Below are positions 53,021 to 61,725 of a stretch of 64,000 nt of DNA, piece after piece. The stretch is from Hahella sp018986435. Lineage in GTDB: Bacteria; Pseudomonadota; Gammaproteobacteria; Pseudomonadales; Oleiphilaceae. The first letter of the stretch is position 1. Each line of letters opens with the position of its first letter. The notes under the pieces are model-generated. The model did no database searches. It was not told the DNA's origin and saw only the letters and a list, made by a program, of their open reading frames with translations. Both the position numbers and the translations under genes were made by a program. The stretch is from NCBI RefSeq assembly GCF_050749805.1, contig NZ_CP192738.1:2108001-2172000 (forward strand), read 5' to 3'.

Positions 53021-53872
53021 ATGCAGCGATATCCTAGCCTCAGAACGCTTGTCCTACTGCTGGTGACGGCGGTGGCAATGAGTGGGTGTAAGATCTATCA
53101 ATCCATGGGGAAGAGCGTAGGGGCCTTTGTGCATCCGGTCAGCGGCCCTAAATTCGTGCATATTCCTGACTCGGAGTGGGATAGTGCGTCTTCTGCGCTT
53201 ATCTATTTTTACCGACCTCACAGTGACTGGGCGTCAGAAGAGATCGAGTCTCCCAGCGTGTATGTCGATGACAGTCAATATTTCAACTTTCGCGACAACA
53301 GTTATACCTGGCTGCAGGTGGCTCCGGGAGAGCGACGCATCACTATGCGCAGACCTCTGTTGGGCTTCGAAGGCATAGGCGGCTTTACCCTGAGCGATAT
53401 GACGGATCAGATACTCAGTGTCGATGCGGGCAAAATTTACTATCTGCGTTATTCCGAAATCAGCAAACCAGATCCAAATCCGGAAATCGAAACCGACTCG
53501 CCCTGGGCGGAAGGGGATTTACAGTTGGTGGCCGCTGACTTCGCTTATAACGAAATCGTGGAGACCCGCTTTCTTAATAGTGATCTACTGGCGCCTAATC
53601 ATGCCGCCACCTCTATTGTGAAAGAAAATATAGAGTATTCATTTGAGCGGGAGCAGGAAGAAATTGAGGTCGCCCGCGAGGAAGAAATTGAAAGGTTGAA
53701 GGAGCAGGGCTATTACCGTCCCGATAAATGGTGGTGCATGTATATGTGCGGCGGCGGGCCGACCAAGCGGCTGAAGACGGATCGTATGCAGCGTGAGCTG
53801 GACAAGCGTAAAAACGCTTACGAGGAGCAGCTGGCGGAAAGTGAAAGTTCATCCTGGTGGTGGCCCTTCTAA
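53021..53872 (+). CDS. DUF2846-like lipoprotein
   Basis: The ATG at 53021 follows GGGGGAG; a GTG two codons earlier is possible. The signal peptide ends in the lipobox MSGC (about residue 20). The mature part has a domain typical of DUF2846-type proteins (ALIYFYRPHSDW; YVDDSQYFNFRDNSYTWLQV; GKIYYLRYSEI). A charged C-terminal extension with a coiled coil follows (FEREQEEIEVAREEEIERLK) and a WWCMYMCGG segment. Function unknown; it is an envelope lipoprotein, probably stress-linked like other family members. No operon partner. Confidence 0.8.
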   Translation: MQRYPSLRTLVLLLVTAVAMSGCKIYQSMGKSVGAFVHPVSGPKFVHIPDSEWDSASSALIYFYRPHSDWASEEIESPSVYVDDSQYFNFRDNSYTWLQVAPGERRITMRRPLLGFEGIGGFTLSDMTDQILSVDAGKIYYLRYSEISKPDPNPEIETDSPWAEGDLQLVAADFAYNEIVETRFLNSDLLAPNHAATSIVKENIEYSFEREQEEIEVAREEEIERLKEQGYYRPDKWWCMYMCGGGPTKRLKTDRMQRELDKRKNAYEEQLAESESSSWWWPF

Positions 53873-54101
53873 AGGCGGAGCGATCGCCACATTAAATTTT
53901 CAATTCTATACCGTCACCCGGTTCTATAGGGTGACATCAGGGTTTAACATCTATCATTTACTGTAAGGGCTTCGTTTGAAGCAGAGGCTGCGGCGACGCC
54001 GCGCTTCTGAAATATGGGTAAGGTTTTCAGCCGGTTAATTTTGGATGTAAGCGGCGGCGAATCAACGGCGGACAGGAAACAGAAAAAGGACTTACTGAAC
54101 T

Positions 54102-54437
54102 ATGAGCGTGACGACCATGTTTCAAGACCATGTACAAAAGACTAAAAGCTTTGTTGACCGTGTGAAGGATGTATATAGCAGGGCCTACGATAAGGCGTTG
54201 CAGACGGGAAAAGGCGGCTTGGCCGGCGCCACGCGCATCAGTGCGGCGCTTGAGCCCAAGGTGCGACAAAGTATCGACTCGGCCCATCATTTCTTTGATG
54301 GCATCAATCAATCGCTGGCGGATAAAGCCATTCCCGAATGCCGACGTTCTAATGTCGAGTCCGCTCGCCTGGAGGAAAAGTCGTGCGCAGCGCGACATGG
54401 AATCAGTGACGCTGGCGCTTCGCGTCAGGATATTTGA
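54102..54437 (+). CDS. Small phasin-like hypothetical protein
   Basis: The 111-residue product starts MSVTTMFQDHVQKTKSFVDR; a weak AAGGA lies 13 bases before the ATG. The first 75 residues form one long amphipathic helix region (RVKDVYSRAYDKALQTGKGG) and the last 30 residues look less natural (CRRSNVESARLEEKSCAARH), so a frameshift near codon 80 is possible. Composition is reminiscent of phasins, but I do not claim the family. Confidence 0.5.
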   Translation: MSVTTMFQDHVQKTKSFVDRVKDVYSRAYDKALQTGKGGLAGATRISAALEPKVRQSIDSAHHFFDGINQSLADKAIPECRRSNVESARLEEKSCAARHGISDAGASRQDI

Positions 54438-54516
54438 GATTGCGCCCGCGAGGTCATCACGCTTCCGGGTATGGTAAGGTAGCCCCATTTTTCACATTGT
54501 TGTTAGGAGAAAAATC

Positions 54517-54897
54517 ATGAGGCTATTGCATACGATGATCCGGGTCGGCGACCTGGATCGCTCCATCGGTTTTTACACTGAAGTGCTGGGTATGCGTCTG
54601 TTGCGGCGTAAAGATTACCCGGAAGGCCGTTTCACCTTGGCGTTTGTCGGCTACGGCGATGAGTCGGAAAACACCGTCATTGAGCTGACTCACAACTGGG
54701 ATACCGCTGCATATGAATTGGGCTCCGGGTTTGGGCACCTCGCCATAGAAGTGGAAGACGCCTATCAAGCCTGCGACGCTATTCGTGAAAAAGGCGGGCA
54801 GGTAGTTCGGGAGGCGGGACCCATGAAGCACGGAACCACAGTGATTGCGTTCGTTAAAGATCCTGATGGCTATATGATTGAGCTGATCCAGCGCTAA
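54517..54897 (+). CDS. gloA: Lactoylglutathione lyase (glyoxalase I)
   Basis: The 126-residue protein matches glyoxalase I. Metal ligands are visible: His5 (LLHTMIRV), Glu in TVIELTHNW, His in GFGHLAIEV, and Glu in YMIELIQR at the C-terminus. It turns the methylglyoxal-glutathione adduct into S-lactoylglutathione. AGGAGA precedes the start. Ends at a strong terminator. Confidence 0.96.
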   Translation: MRLLHTMIRVGDLDRSIGFYTEVLGMRLLRRKDYPEGRFTLAFVGYGDESENTVIELTHNWDTAAYELGSGFGHLAIEVEDAYQACDAIREKGGQVVREAGPMKHGTTVIAFVKDPDGYMIELIQR

Positions 54898-54937
54898 CTT
54901 TTGTTCTGCCTGCACAGACTTTTATTTCTCAATAGAA

Positions 54938-54964
54938 TAAGCGCCTTAATATGGCGCTTTTGAT
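54938..54964 (+). terminator. Terminator of gloA
   Basis: AAGCGCC/GGCGCTT hairpin with a 7-base A/T loop and T-run, 41 bases past the gloA stop. Confidence 0.88.
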
Positions 54965-55013
54965 CGACTTTTCAGCGAAATAGCAACTGCGAAAACTTTT
55001 TTAAACATTGCGC

Positions 55014-55042
55014 TTGACACACCATGGGGCGATCAGTACTAT
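55014..55042 (+). promoter_or_regulatory. Strong sigma70 promoter of the Val-Asp tRNA operon
   Basis: TTGACA, 17 bases, TACTAT, then GCGCATCG, a GC-rich discriminator typical of stringently controlled stable-RNA promoters. Confidence 0.88.
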
Positions 55043-55118
55043 GCGCATCGTCTTCACGGGGCAGCCAAGCGGTTAGCAAGGTTGATTCGGAAGCGCCTCT
55101 TGATTCAGAGTGACGTGG

Positions 55119-55194
55119 GGGTGGTTAGCTCAGCTGGGAGAGCATCGCCCTTACAAGGCGAGGGTCGCAGGTTCGATCCCTGCACCACCCACCA
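55119..55194 (+). tRNA. tRNA-Val (TAC), copy 1
   Basis: 76 bases with encoded CCA, acceptor GGGTGGT/ACCACCC, anticodon loop CTTACAA, T-loop TTCGATC. Confidence 0.97.
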
Positions 55195-55214
55195 AATTCT
55201 GAAATAGAGATCGC

Positions 55215-55291
55215 GGAGCGGTAGTTCAGTTGGTTAGAATACCGGCCTGTCACGCCGGGGGTCGCGGGTTCGAGTCCCGTCCGCTCCGCCA
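55215..55291 (+). tRNA. tRNA-Asp (GTC), copy 1
   Basis: 77 bases with encoded CCA, acceptor GGAGCGG/CCGCTCC, anticodon loop CTGTCAC, T-loop TTCGAGT. Confidence 0.97.
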
Positions 55292-55327
55292 ATTTCTATT
55301 TAGTCAAGAGCCAGTTCATCTGGAACT

Positions 55328-55403
55328 GGGTGGTTAGCTCAGCTGGGAGAGCATCGCCCTTACAAGGCGAGGGTCGCAGGTTCGATCCCTGCACCACCCA
55401 CCA
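55328..55403 (+). tRNA. tRNA-Val (TAC), copy 2
   Basis: Identical to copy 1 over all 76 bases. Confidence 0.97.
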
Positions 55404-55427
55404 TCTTCCCCAAAGATGGATTTTCGC

Positions 55428-55504
55428 GGAGCGGTAGTTCAGTCGGTTAGAATACCGGCCTGTCACGCCGGGGGTCGCGGGTTCGAGTCCCGTCCGCTCC
55501 GCCA
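55428..55504 (+). tRNA. tRNA-Asp (GTC), copy 2
   Basis: Same as copy 1 apart from one base in the D-loop (AGTTGGTTAGA becomes AGTCGGTTAGA). Completes a tandem duplication of the Val-Asp pair. Confidence 0.97.
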
Positions 55505-55671
55505 ACTCTTTCCCTCTTATTTCCTTCTTGCTTTAACCTCACCTCTTAGTTTTCTGATTTCAATCACTAATTTATTTTTATTCCTGATTTATTCTGTCGT
55601 TTTTCTTTGTCATTTTCCTGACATAGCTGTTTGATAGCTTGGACGTTAACCATTAGCAAGGAGCCGTAACC

Positions 55672-55758
55672 GTGCAAGAATATATTGATGATCTCATTGA
55701 TGTTGATTACGAAGAGTTTGAAGACGACGAATTCGTCGATGACGCCGTAGAGCTTTAA
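55672..55758 (+). CDS. 28-residue acidic mini-protein
   Basis: GTG at 55672-55674 has a perfect AAGGAG eight bases upstream. The frame encodes 28 residues, half of them Asp or Glu (EYIDDLIDVDYEEFEDDEF in the middle), and ends TAA. A possible promoter TTGTCA-17-TTTGAT lies about 50 bases earlier. The strong ribosome-binding site and the coherent acidic sequence argue for a real gene. I recognise no family; it could be a leader or an unstructured acidic factor. It is convergent with the AraC gene, 20 bases apart. Confidence 0.55.
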   Translation: MQEYIDDLIDVDYEEFEDDEFVDDAVEL

Positions 55759-55778
55759 TTCAGTCTCTTTTTTCTCGC

Positions 55779-56834
55779 TCAGGCATTTTCGCCTGTCGCT
55801 GTATCTTCGTCCGTTCGGCCAGAAGTGTGCTGGTCCTTGAACGGCTTCGGGTTGACGCCAAACCACCTCTTAAACGCCCGATGAAATGCAGCTGGTGAAG
55901 AAAAGCCCAGTAGATATGCTATCTCGCCAATCGTTAAGTCTGTGGCTTTGAGGTAAGTCTCCGCGACCTGCTTGCGAGTCTCGTCCAAAACTTGTTGAAA
56001 CTGAACGCCTTCCTTTTTTAATCGTCTTTGAAGCGTCCACTCCGATAGACCGAGTTGCTTGGCGGTTTCGGTGAGGCCCACTTCGCGCCCTTGCAGCATG
56101 GGGGTGATAATCTGCTTGACTCGTTCGGTCAGACTGGTAGCCCCAACCAGGGTGGTGAGTTCCCGGTTGCAGATACTGACAATTTCGCTATGTGTCGCCG
56201 GATTAGCGTAAACCGAAGGTAGTGACAGCGCTTCTTTCCGAAAAATTAAGGCGTTACGAGAGCGACCGAACTTAACGGGACAATTGAAAGCCTGTTGATA
56301 ATGTTGGGCGTAAGGCGGCGCTTCAAATTCAATTTCCACCTCTTTCAGCAATCGCTCCTGTCCGGTAATCCAGTGCGCCAGCGCGCTCCATCCACTGAGC
56401 AGACAATCCACCACGAAATAGTTGAACTCATTATAGGGACTGATGGAATAAAACTGGGCGACGCCGCTTCCTGTCGTCAGGTAAAACCGGCTGCTCCCGC
56501 GTTTGTTTACGCTGCTCAGACTTTCATAGTGAATCCATAGCCGGATCGCCCGTTCAAGGTTTGGGCTGGTCATAGCGGCATAACCGGAAAGTCCCATATG
56601 GGAAATGCGTAGCGCCTGCCCCATAAATAATCCCAGTGCGGGCTGGTTGGCGGTGCTGATCAGGGCCTGCCCGATACGCATGAAGCGGGATATGCTGATG
56701 CGCGCTTTGGGGGAGGCGAGCGTCTCTGTCGTAACCCCGTATTCGTTGAGGACCGGCATTGGGTCGACGTTAAGCCGGTGACAGGCCTCGCGCATTAGTT
56801 CTACGAAATTGACGGATATGTCGCCGAGCTGCAT
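55779..56834 (-). CDS. AraC-family regulator of fadH
   Basis: The 351-residue protein has an Arabinose_bd-type N-terminal domain (about 15-215) and a C-terminal AraC domain (about 235-335) with AKQLGLSEWTLQRRLKKEG and IGEIAYLLGFSSPAAFHRAF as recognition helices. It is divergent from the 2,4-dienoyl-CoA reductase gene with about 205 bases between, the usual target position. A role in unsaturated fatty-acid use is inferred. Confidence 0.88.
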   Translation of the reverse strand: MQLGDISVNFVELMREACHRLNVDPMPVLNEYGVTTETLASPKARISISRFMRIGQALISTANQPALGLFMGQALRISHMGLSGYAAMTSPNLERAIRLWIHYESLSSVNKRGSSRFYLTTGSGVAQFYSISPYNEFNYFVVDCLLSGWSALAHWITGQERLLKEVEIEFEAPPYAQHYQQAFNCPVKFGRSRNALIFRKEALSLPSVYANPATHSEIVSICNRELTTLVGATSLTERVKQIITPMLQGREVGLTETAKQLGLSEWTLQRRLKKEGVQFQQVLDETRKQVAETYLKATDLTIGEIAYLLGFSSPAAFHRAFKRWFGVNPKPFKDQHTSGRTDEDTATGENA

Positions 56835-57038
56835 GGGACTTTCTCCTGGCGGGTTAAAAGTGACGGATAGGTGTATTTTATAGATAAAAAAATGTTATCC
56901 AAGGGTATTGGATGTCTTGCATGACAGAGCTAATTTATATGGCAAATCCCGTAGCCTTGATTGCTGCGTATAACTCGAGGCGGAAGCTGCTTAGTTACCG
57001 GCATTTCGCTCATTAAAGTGAATATTCAGGAGTGTTTC

Positions 57039-59087
57039 ATGCAACAGAACTCATCTGGCGCGAGTAAGTATCCGCATCTGTTGGCCCCTTTGGATCTGGG
57101 CTTCACCACCCTCGCCAACCGGACTCTAATGGGCTCCATGCACACAGGGTTGGAAGAGTCGCCGAATGGCTTTCAGCGTATGGCGGCGTTTTACGCTGAG
57201 CGCGCGAGAGGTGGGGTAGGGCTCATCGTAACCGGCGGTATCGCTCCGAACCCTGAAGGGGCGGTCGCTCAGGGCGCTTCCAAGATGGATTCTGACGCGG
57301 ATGCGGAAAAGCACAAGATTATCACGCAAGCCGTGCATGAAGCCGGCGGCAAGATCTGTATGCAGATTCTGCATGCAGGGCGCTACGCCTATCATCCCAA
57401 GCTGGTGGCGCCTTCCGCCATTCAAGCGCCGATCAATATGTTCAAGCCGCGCGAACTGTCCACTGACGAGGTGGATGAACAGATAGGCGCCTACGCAAGC
57501 TGTGCGGCTCTGGCGCAACAGGCGGGCTACGATGGCGTTGAGATCATGGGGTCGGAAGGCTATTTCATCAACCAGTTCATCGTGAGTCACACCAACAAGC
57601 GGACCGACAAGTGGGGCGGCGACTACGAGAGCCGGATTCGCATGCCGATAGAGGTCGTGCGTCGTGTGCGTGAGCGAGTCGGCCCGAACTTCATCATTAT
57701 TTACCGCCTTTCCATGCTTGATCTGATTGACGACGGCAGCAACTGGGAAGAGGTGGTGTTACTGGCCAAGAAGATCGAAGAGGCGGGCGCCACCATCATC
57801 AACACGGGTATCGGCTGGCATGAAGCGCGCGTCCCCACGATCGCGACAATGGTGCCACGCGCGGCGTTCACCAAAGTAACCGCGAAACTGAAGAAAGACG
57901 TCAATATTCCGCTGGTGACAACTAACCGCATCAATATGCCGGATGTGGCGGAAAAAGTGCTGGCGGATGGCGATGCGGACATGATCTCCATGGCTCGTCC
58001 TTTCCTGGCGGACGCAGATTTTGTCGTGAAGGCGTCAGAAGATCGGGCGGATGAAATCAATACTTGTATCGCCTGTAACCAGGCCTGTCTTGACCACACC
58101 TTCCAGATGAAGCTGACTTCCTGTCTGGTGAATCCTCGCGCCTGTCATGAGACCGAGTTGGTCTACGTGAAAACCGGTGCGAAGAAAAAATTGGCGGTTG
58201 TCGGCGCCGGCCCTGCCGGTCTGGCTTTCGCTACGGTGGCGGCGGAGAGAGGTCATGATGTAACGCTGTTTGACGGCGCGGATAAGATAGGTGGCCAGTT
58301 CAATGTCGCCAAACTGATTCCGGGTAAAGAAGAGTTTTATGAAACCTTACGTTATTTCGACCGTATGCTGAAAAAGCATAATGTCGATGTGCGCCTGAAT
58401 ACCCGTGTGAGCGCTGAAGACTTGAAGGCTGGCGGTTACGATGAAGTGATTCTCGCTACCGGTGTCGCTCCTCGCATACCTGAGATAGAAGGGATCGATC
58501 ATCCAAAAGTGATGGGGTATCTGGATGCGCTGTTAGGACGTAAGCCGATAGGGAAAAGGGTTGCCGTTGTCGGCGCTGGCGGTATCGGGTTTGACGTCAG
58601 TGAGTTTATTACCCATGAAGGCAAGTCGCCCAGCCTGGACGTTTCCGCGTTCATGAAGGAGTGGGGTGTGGACTTGGGTGTAGAGCATCGTGGTGGCGTT
58701 CAGGGCGTTGCGGCGCATATCGAATCGTCTCCCAGAGAGGTCTATCTGTTGCAACGGAAAACCTCCAAGCCGGGTAAAAATCTTGGCAAGACGACGGGCT
58801 GGATCCATCGCGCTTCGCTGAAGAACAAGCAGGTGCGGATGGTCGCCGGTTGCGAGTACGTCAAAATTGATGATGACGGCTTCCATGTGAATGTTAACGG
58901 CGAGGCCAAGTTGTTGCCGGTGGACAATGTGATTATTTGCGCAGGTCAGGACCCTTTGCGTGAGCTGCAGCAGCCGCTTGAAGCGGCGGGCATGTCGGTG
59001 CATCTGATTGGCGGCGCCGATGTGGCGGCGGAGTTGGATGCTAAGCGCGCGATTAATCAGGGTAGCCGACTGGCCGCTGAAATCTGA
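57039..59087 (+). CDS. fadH: NADPH-dependent 2,4-dienoyl-CoA reductase
   Basis: The ATG at 57039 follows CAGGAG; a frame reaching 56961 lacks coding character. The 682-residue protein has an N-terminal old-yellow-enzyme TIM barrel with FMN (about 5-370), the 4Fe-4S cysteine cluster CIACNQAC then LVNPRAC (about 345-365), and the NAD(P)/FAD module (VVGAGPAGLAFATVAAERGH near 390; VAVVGAGGIGFDVSEFITHE near 510). It reduces 2,4-dienoyl-CoA from beta-oxidation of polyunsaturated acids. It stands alone with the AraC regulator divergent. Confidence 0.96.
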   Translation: MQQNSSGASKYPHLLAPLDLGFTTLANRTLMGSMHTGLEESPNGFQRMAAFYAERARGGVGLIVTGGIAPNPEGAVAQGASKMDSDADAEKHKIITQAVHEAGGKICMQILHAGRYAYHPKLVAPSAIQAPINMFKPRELSTDEVDEQIGAYASCAALAQQAGYDGVEIMGSEGYFINQFIVSHTNKRTDKWGGDYESRIRMPIEVVRRVRERVGPNFIIIYRLSMLDLIDDGSNWEEVVLLAKKIEEAGATIINTGIGWHEARVPTIATMVPRAAFTKVTAKLKKDVNIPLVTTNRINMPDVAEKVLADGDADMISMARPFLADADFVVKASEDRADEINTCIACNQACLDHTFQMKLTSCLVNPRACHETELVYVKTGAKKKLAVVGAGPAGLAFATVAAERGHDVTLFDGADKIGGQFNVAKLIPGKEEFYETLRYFDRMLKKHNVDVRLNTRVSAEDLKAGGYDEVILATGVAPRIPEIEGIDHPKVMGYLDALLGRKPIGKRVAVVGAGGIGFDVSEFITHEGKSPSLDVSAFMKEWGVDLGVEHRGGVQGVAAHIESSPREVYLLQRKTSKPGKNLGKTTGWIHRASLKNKQVRMVAGCEYVKIDDDGFHVNVNGEAKLLPVDNVIICAGQDPLRELQQPLEAAGMSVHLIGGADVAAELDAKRAINQGSRLAAEI

Positions 59088-59098
59088 TTTCTCCTCTC

Positions 59099-59122
59099 TG
59101 GACTCAGTGAGAGCTGAGTCCA
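59099..59122 (+). terminator. Hairpin after fadH
   Basis: TGGACTCAG/CTGAGTCCA, a 9-bp stem with a 6-base loop, 12 bases past the fadH stop, followed by a T-rich stretch. Confidence 0.65.
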
Positions 59123-59454
59123 TTTCAACCTTTCATTTTTTGCGCAAACCAGGTCGAATGGCCTGATTTGTGCGCCCTTTCCCCAACTGAGCGCGACCTG
59201 CCCAACTGACATTTCCAAGGTTGCGTGCTAAGTTTTCAACAGCTTCATTAATAATCAACGTATGCGCCGGAGCCGTTTTAAATGGCCCGGGGGCGAAAAA
59301 ATATCGGTGTTTAAACGCTTGGTAAGCGCTAACGAAACAATTTTCTGTTATTTTGGTGCGCTTACAAAAAATAACAACATCGACAATGGGCTTCTGGACA
59401 ACGTAGCTTAAACAACAAGCAAAGAAAGAAGGGCTTATTATCTAGGACATTGGC
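59123..59454. other. Intergenic before the coiled-coil gene
   Basis: About 330 bases with no supported gene; an A/T-rich part at 59325-59370 is probable promoter DNA. Confidence 0.4.
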
Positions 59455-60771
59455 ATGCCCAAACCTCAAAAAGATGATATTTACGAAGCGGTTCTCTTCT
59501 TGGAGGATCAGTATGTAGCGCGGCAAATGCGCTATTCGGAATTTGAGGCCATATTGGACGGCGTGGTTGCTCTGAATGATCTGGCTGATACGGAAATAAC
59601 GGCTGTTTATGCAGAGCTGAACAAACAGCTGGTGCCTCGAGCGCTGGTATTTTTTACGGTCTATTTCGACGAGGAAGGCATCGCGGATTCGGAGTGGAAC
59701 GTCCCGCTGAAGCGGTTGGCGAAAATTTCCGGCTCCGGCCCTGATCTCGGCGCAGGTCCTATACGGCTCGCGTGTCGCAGTCAATGCGCTATCTCCTGGC
59801 ATCAGCGGGATTTGTGGGACCCGGACATGAAGCCGGGCGGCAATGACTTTCAGGTGATTAAAAAATCCCTGCAGGAAAACCGCCTGGGCTTTGAAGTGGT
59901 TGGTGAAGTGGTTGAGGAGGAAGAGGATATTCCTGTCCTGACTCCCACTCAGGCTGCGCCGCAACCGGCGGCGTCCGCTTCTGCGCTGGAAGAGCAGGAG
60001 CGTATTCATCGTACGAAACTGGCGCGCTTGCTGAAAGCGCAGCGCCTGCGCATCAAAACGTTGAACAGCCAGCACGAAGCGGAAATTGAAGAGCTCAACC
60101 GGCAGCACCGGTTGGAGATGCAGGCTCTGAAGACCAAAGTGCAGGATATGGAGCAAAGCCTCCAGCACACTAAAGTGCTTTACGACCAGACCAAAATCAA
60201 ACTGCAGAAGCGCAGCGATCAATACCTGTCTCTGCAAGAGGAAATGGTTCAGTTCAAAAAGCGTCAATCCATGCTGGAGAAAGAACTCAGTAAAGGAGAC
60301 GGAGGCGAGGAGGCGGAACGTCTGCGCCAGCGCCTGGAAAGCGAACTGACGATTGTCAAAGAGCAATTACAGCGTCGCGAGGCGGAGCTGGTTTATCGCG
60401 ACGAGCGTGAGGAGCAGCTGCGCCAGGAGATTCAAACCCTGAAGGATGAGTCTGAGGATGGCGGGGGAGATATTCTCAATAAGCTGTCCGAACTGGATGT
60501 GGTGTTTGTGGTGTATCACCCTGGCGCAGGGCATATCACCATCCCGGCGAAAGATGTGTTGCGCTATATTCAGAATCCTGTCTCCTATGCGGCGGAGCGT
60601 TGTTTTGTAACGGAGCGGCACTACAAAGAGTGGCTGGACCATTACGAAAACGCGGTATGCGAACACGAAATTCCTGGCAAAGGATTGTGTGGCGAGAGCG
60701 TCCCTCGCGTGACCGTGCCCGCTGAGTTTGTTGCAGGCGAAAGCAACCGTTGCGAGAAGCATCAAGAATAG
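59455..60771 (+). CDS. Coiled-coil cytoplasmic protein, unknown
   Basis: The 438-residue protein has a globular N-domain (about 1-150; PKPQKDDIYEAVLFLEDQYV; ALVFFTVYFDEEGIADSEW). A long coiled coil follows (about 180-340; KTLNSQHEAEIEELNRQHRL; QKRSDQYLSLQEEMVQFKKR) and a C-terminal domain (about 345-438; ELDVVFVVYHPGAGHITIPA; HYENAVCEHEIPGKGLCGES). No membrane segment. I recognise no named family; similar proteins occur in Pseudomonas-type genomes. AGGA precedes the ATG. The next gene starts 3 bases after its stop, so they are coupled. Confidence 0.75.
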   Translation: MPKPQKDDIYEAVLFLEDQYVARQMRYSEFEAILDGVVALNDLADTEITAVYAELNKQLVPRALVFFTVYFDEEGIADSEWNVPLKRLAKISGSGPDLGAGPIRLACRSQCAISWHQRDLWDPDMKPGGNDFQVIKKSLQENRLGFEVVGEVVEEEEDIPVLTPTQAAPQPAASASALEEQERIHRTKLARLLKAQRLRIKTLNSQHEAEIEELNRQHRLEMQALKTKVQDMEQSLQHTKVLYDQTKIKLQKRSDQYLSLQEEMVQFKKRQSMLEKELSKGDGGEEAERLRQRLESELTIVKEQLQRREAELVYRDEREEQLRQEIQTLKDESEDGGGDILNKLSELDVVFVVYHPGAGHITIPAKDVLRYIQNPVSYAAERCFVTERHYKEWLDHYENAVCEHEIPGKGLCGESVPRVTVPAEFVAGESNRCEKHQE

Positions 60772-60774
60772 TTC

Positions 60775-61716
60775 GTGTCCCCTCTGCTGTATCAACCTGA
60801 TTGCGTCATTCAACCGCTCAGTCACCCTGTGGCTGAGCGCGCTGGCGTTCGTTTGTGGATGGCGCGGGGCGATTTGGTTCATGAGTCTGTATCCGGCAAC
60901 AAGTGGTTCAAGCTTAAATACAGCCTGCTGGAAGCGGAGCGAAGCCAGGCGTCGGGATTGCTGAGCTTCGGCGGCGCTTATTCTAATCACCTGCATGCGC
61001 TCGCTGCGGCGGGCCGTATGCTGAATATTCCCACCTTTGGCGTTGTGCGCGGCGCCTGGCGGTGTGAGCTGACGCCCACTCTGCAGGATGCTCAAAAGTG
61101 GGGGATGCGTTTGCTGTTCGTCAGCAATGAGGCGTATCGCCGCAAAGATGACCCTGCCTGGGTGGATGAAAGCATTGAGGGCTGGAGGCTGTCAGAGCTA
61201 ATCGCTACGCAAAAGCTGATGGTTATCCCCGAGGGCGGTAGCAATGCGCTGGCGTTAAAGGGAGTATCTGAGTGGGCGCAGCAAATCTATTCCCATTTTT
61301 CCTCGACTCCAGTGTCTATATTCTTGCCTTGCGGAACCGGCGGTACGATGGCGGGGTTTGTCGCCGCTGACTCGCATCATGAGTTGGTCGGCGTGCCCGT
61401 GTTGCGCGCCGGGGACTCTATTGCAGTTAAGATCAATGAGTTGTTGGCTTTGAATAACCAGCAGCCAGGAACTCCCTTTCGCTTTATGCAGGGTTATGAG
61501 TTTGGTGGTTACGCCAAGACCAGCCCCGAGTTGATGACCTTCATTCAGGCATTTTTCGATCATACAGGCGTTGGGTTGGAGCCTGTCTACACGGGGAAAA
61601 TGGCGTATGCGGCGCTGGATTGGTTGCGCCGGGGCGAGGCTCCCAGAGGCTCAGACGTTGTGCTTGTGCACACTGGCGGCATGCAGGGCGCGCGGGGGTT
61701 TGTCGAGTCGCCTTGA
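60775..61716 (+). CDS. PLP-dependent deaminase/desulfhydrase of the ACC-deaminase family
   Basis: The GTG start 3 bases after the previous stop gives 313 residues. The PLP lysine lies in SGNKWFKLKYSLLE, the SFGGAYSNHLHA motif binds substrate, and PCGTGGTMAGF grips the PLP phosphate. The layout matches 1-aminocyclopropane-1-carboxylate deaminase/D-cysteine desulfhydrase, yielding ammonia, sulfide or keto acids. The residues that would separate ACC deaminase from D-cysteine desulfhydrase are not decisive here. Cotranscribed with the coiled-coil gene. Confidence 0.87.
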   Translation: MSPLLYQPDCVIQPLSHPVAERAGVRLWMARGDLVHESVSGNKWFKLKYSLLEAERSQASGLLSFGGAYSNHLHALAAAGRMLNIPTFGVVRGAWRCELTPTLQDAQKWGMRLLFVSNEAYRRKDDPAWVDESIEGWRLSELIATQKLMVIPEGGSNALALKGVSEWAQQIYSHFSSTPVSIFLPCGTGGTMAGFVAADSHHELVGVPVLRAGDSIAVKINELLALNNQQPGTPFRFMQGYEFGGYAKTSPELMTFIQAFFDHTGVGLEPVYTGKMAYAALDWLRRGEAPRGSDVVLVHTGGMQGARGFVESP

Positions 61717-61725
61717 GTCCTTCGA

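Noticed and set aside
59362..60366. 334-codon frame opposite the coiled-coil gene
   Set aside because: Shadow frame; phenylalanine/leucine/glutamine-rich product reflects the coiled-coil codons on the other strand.
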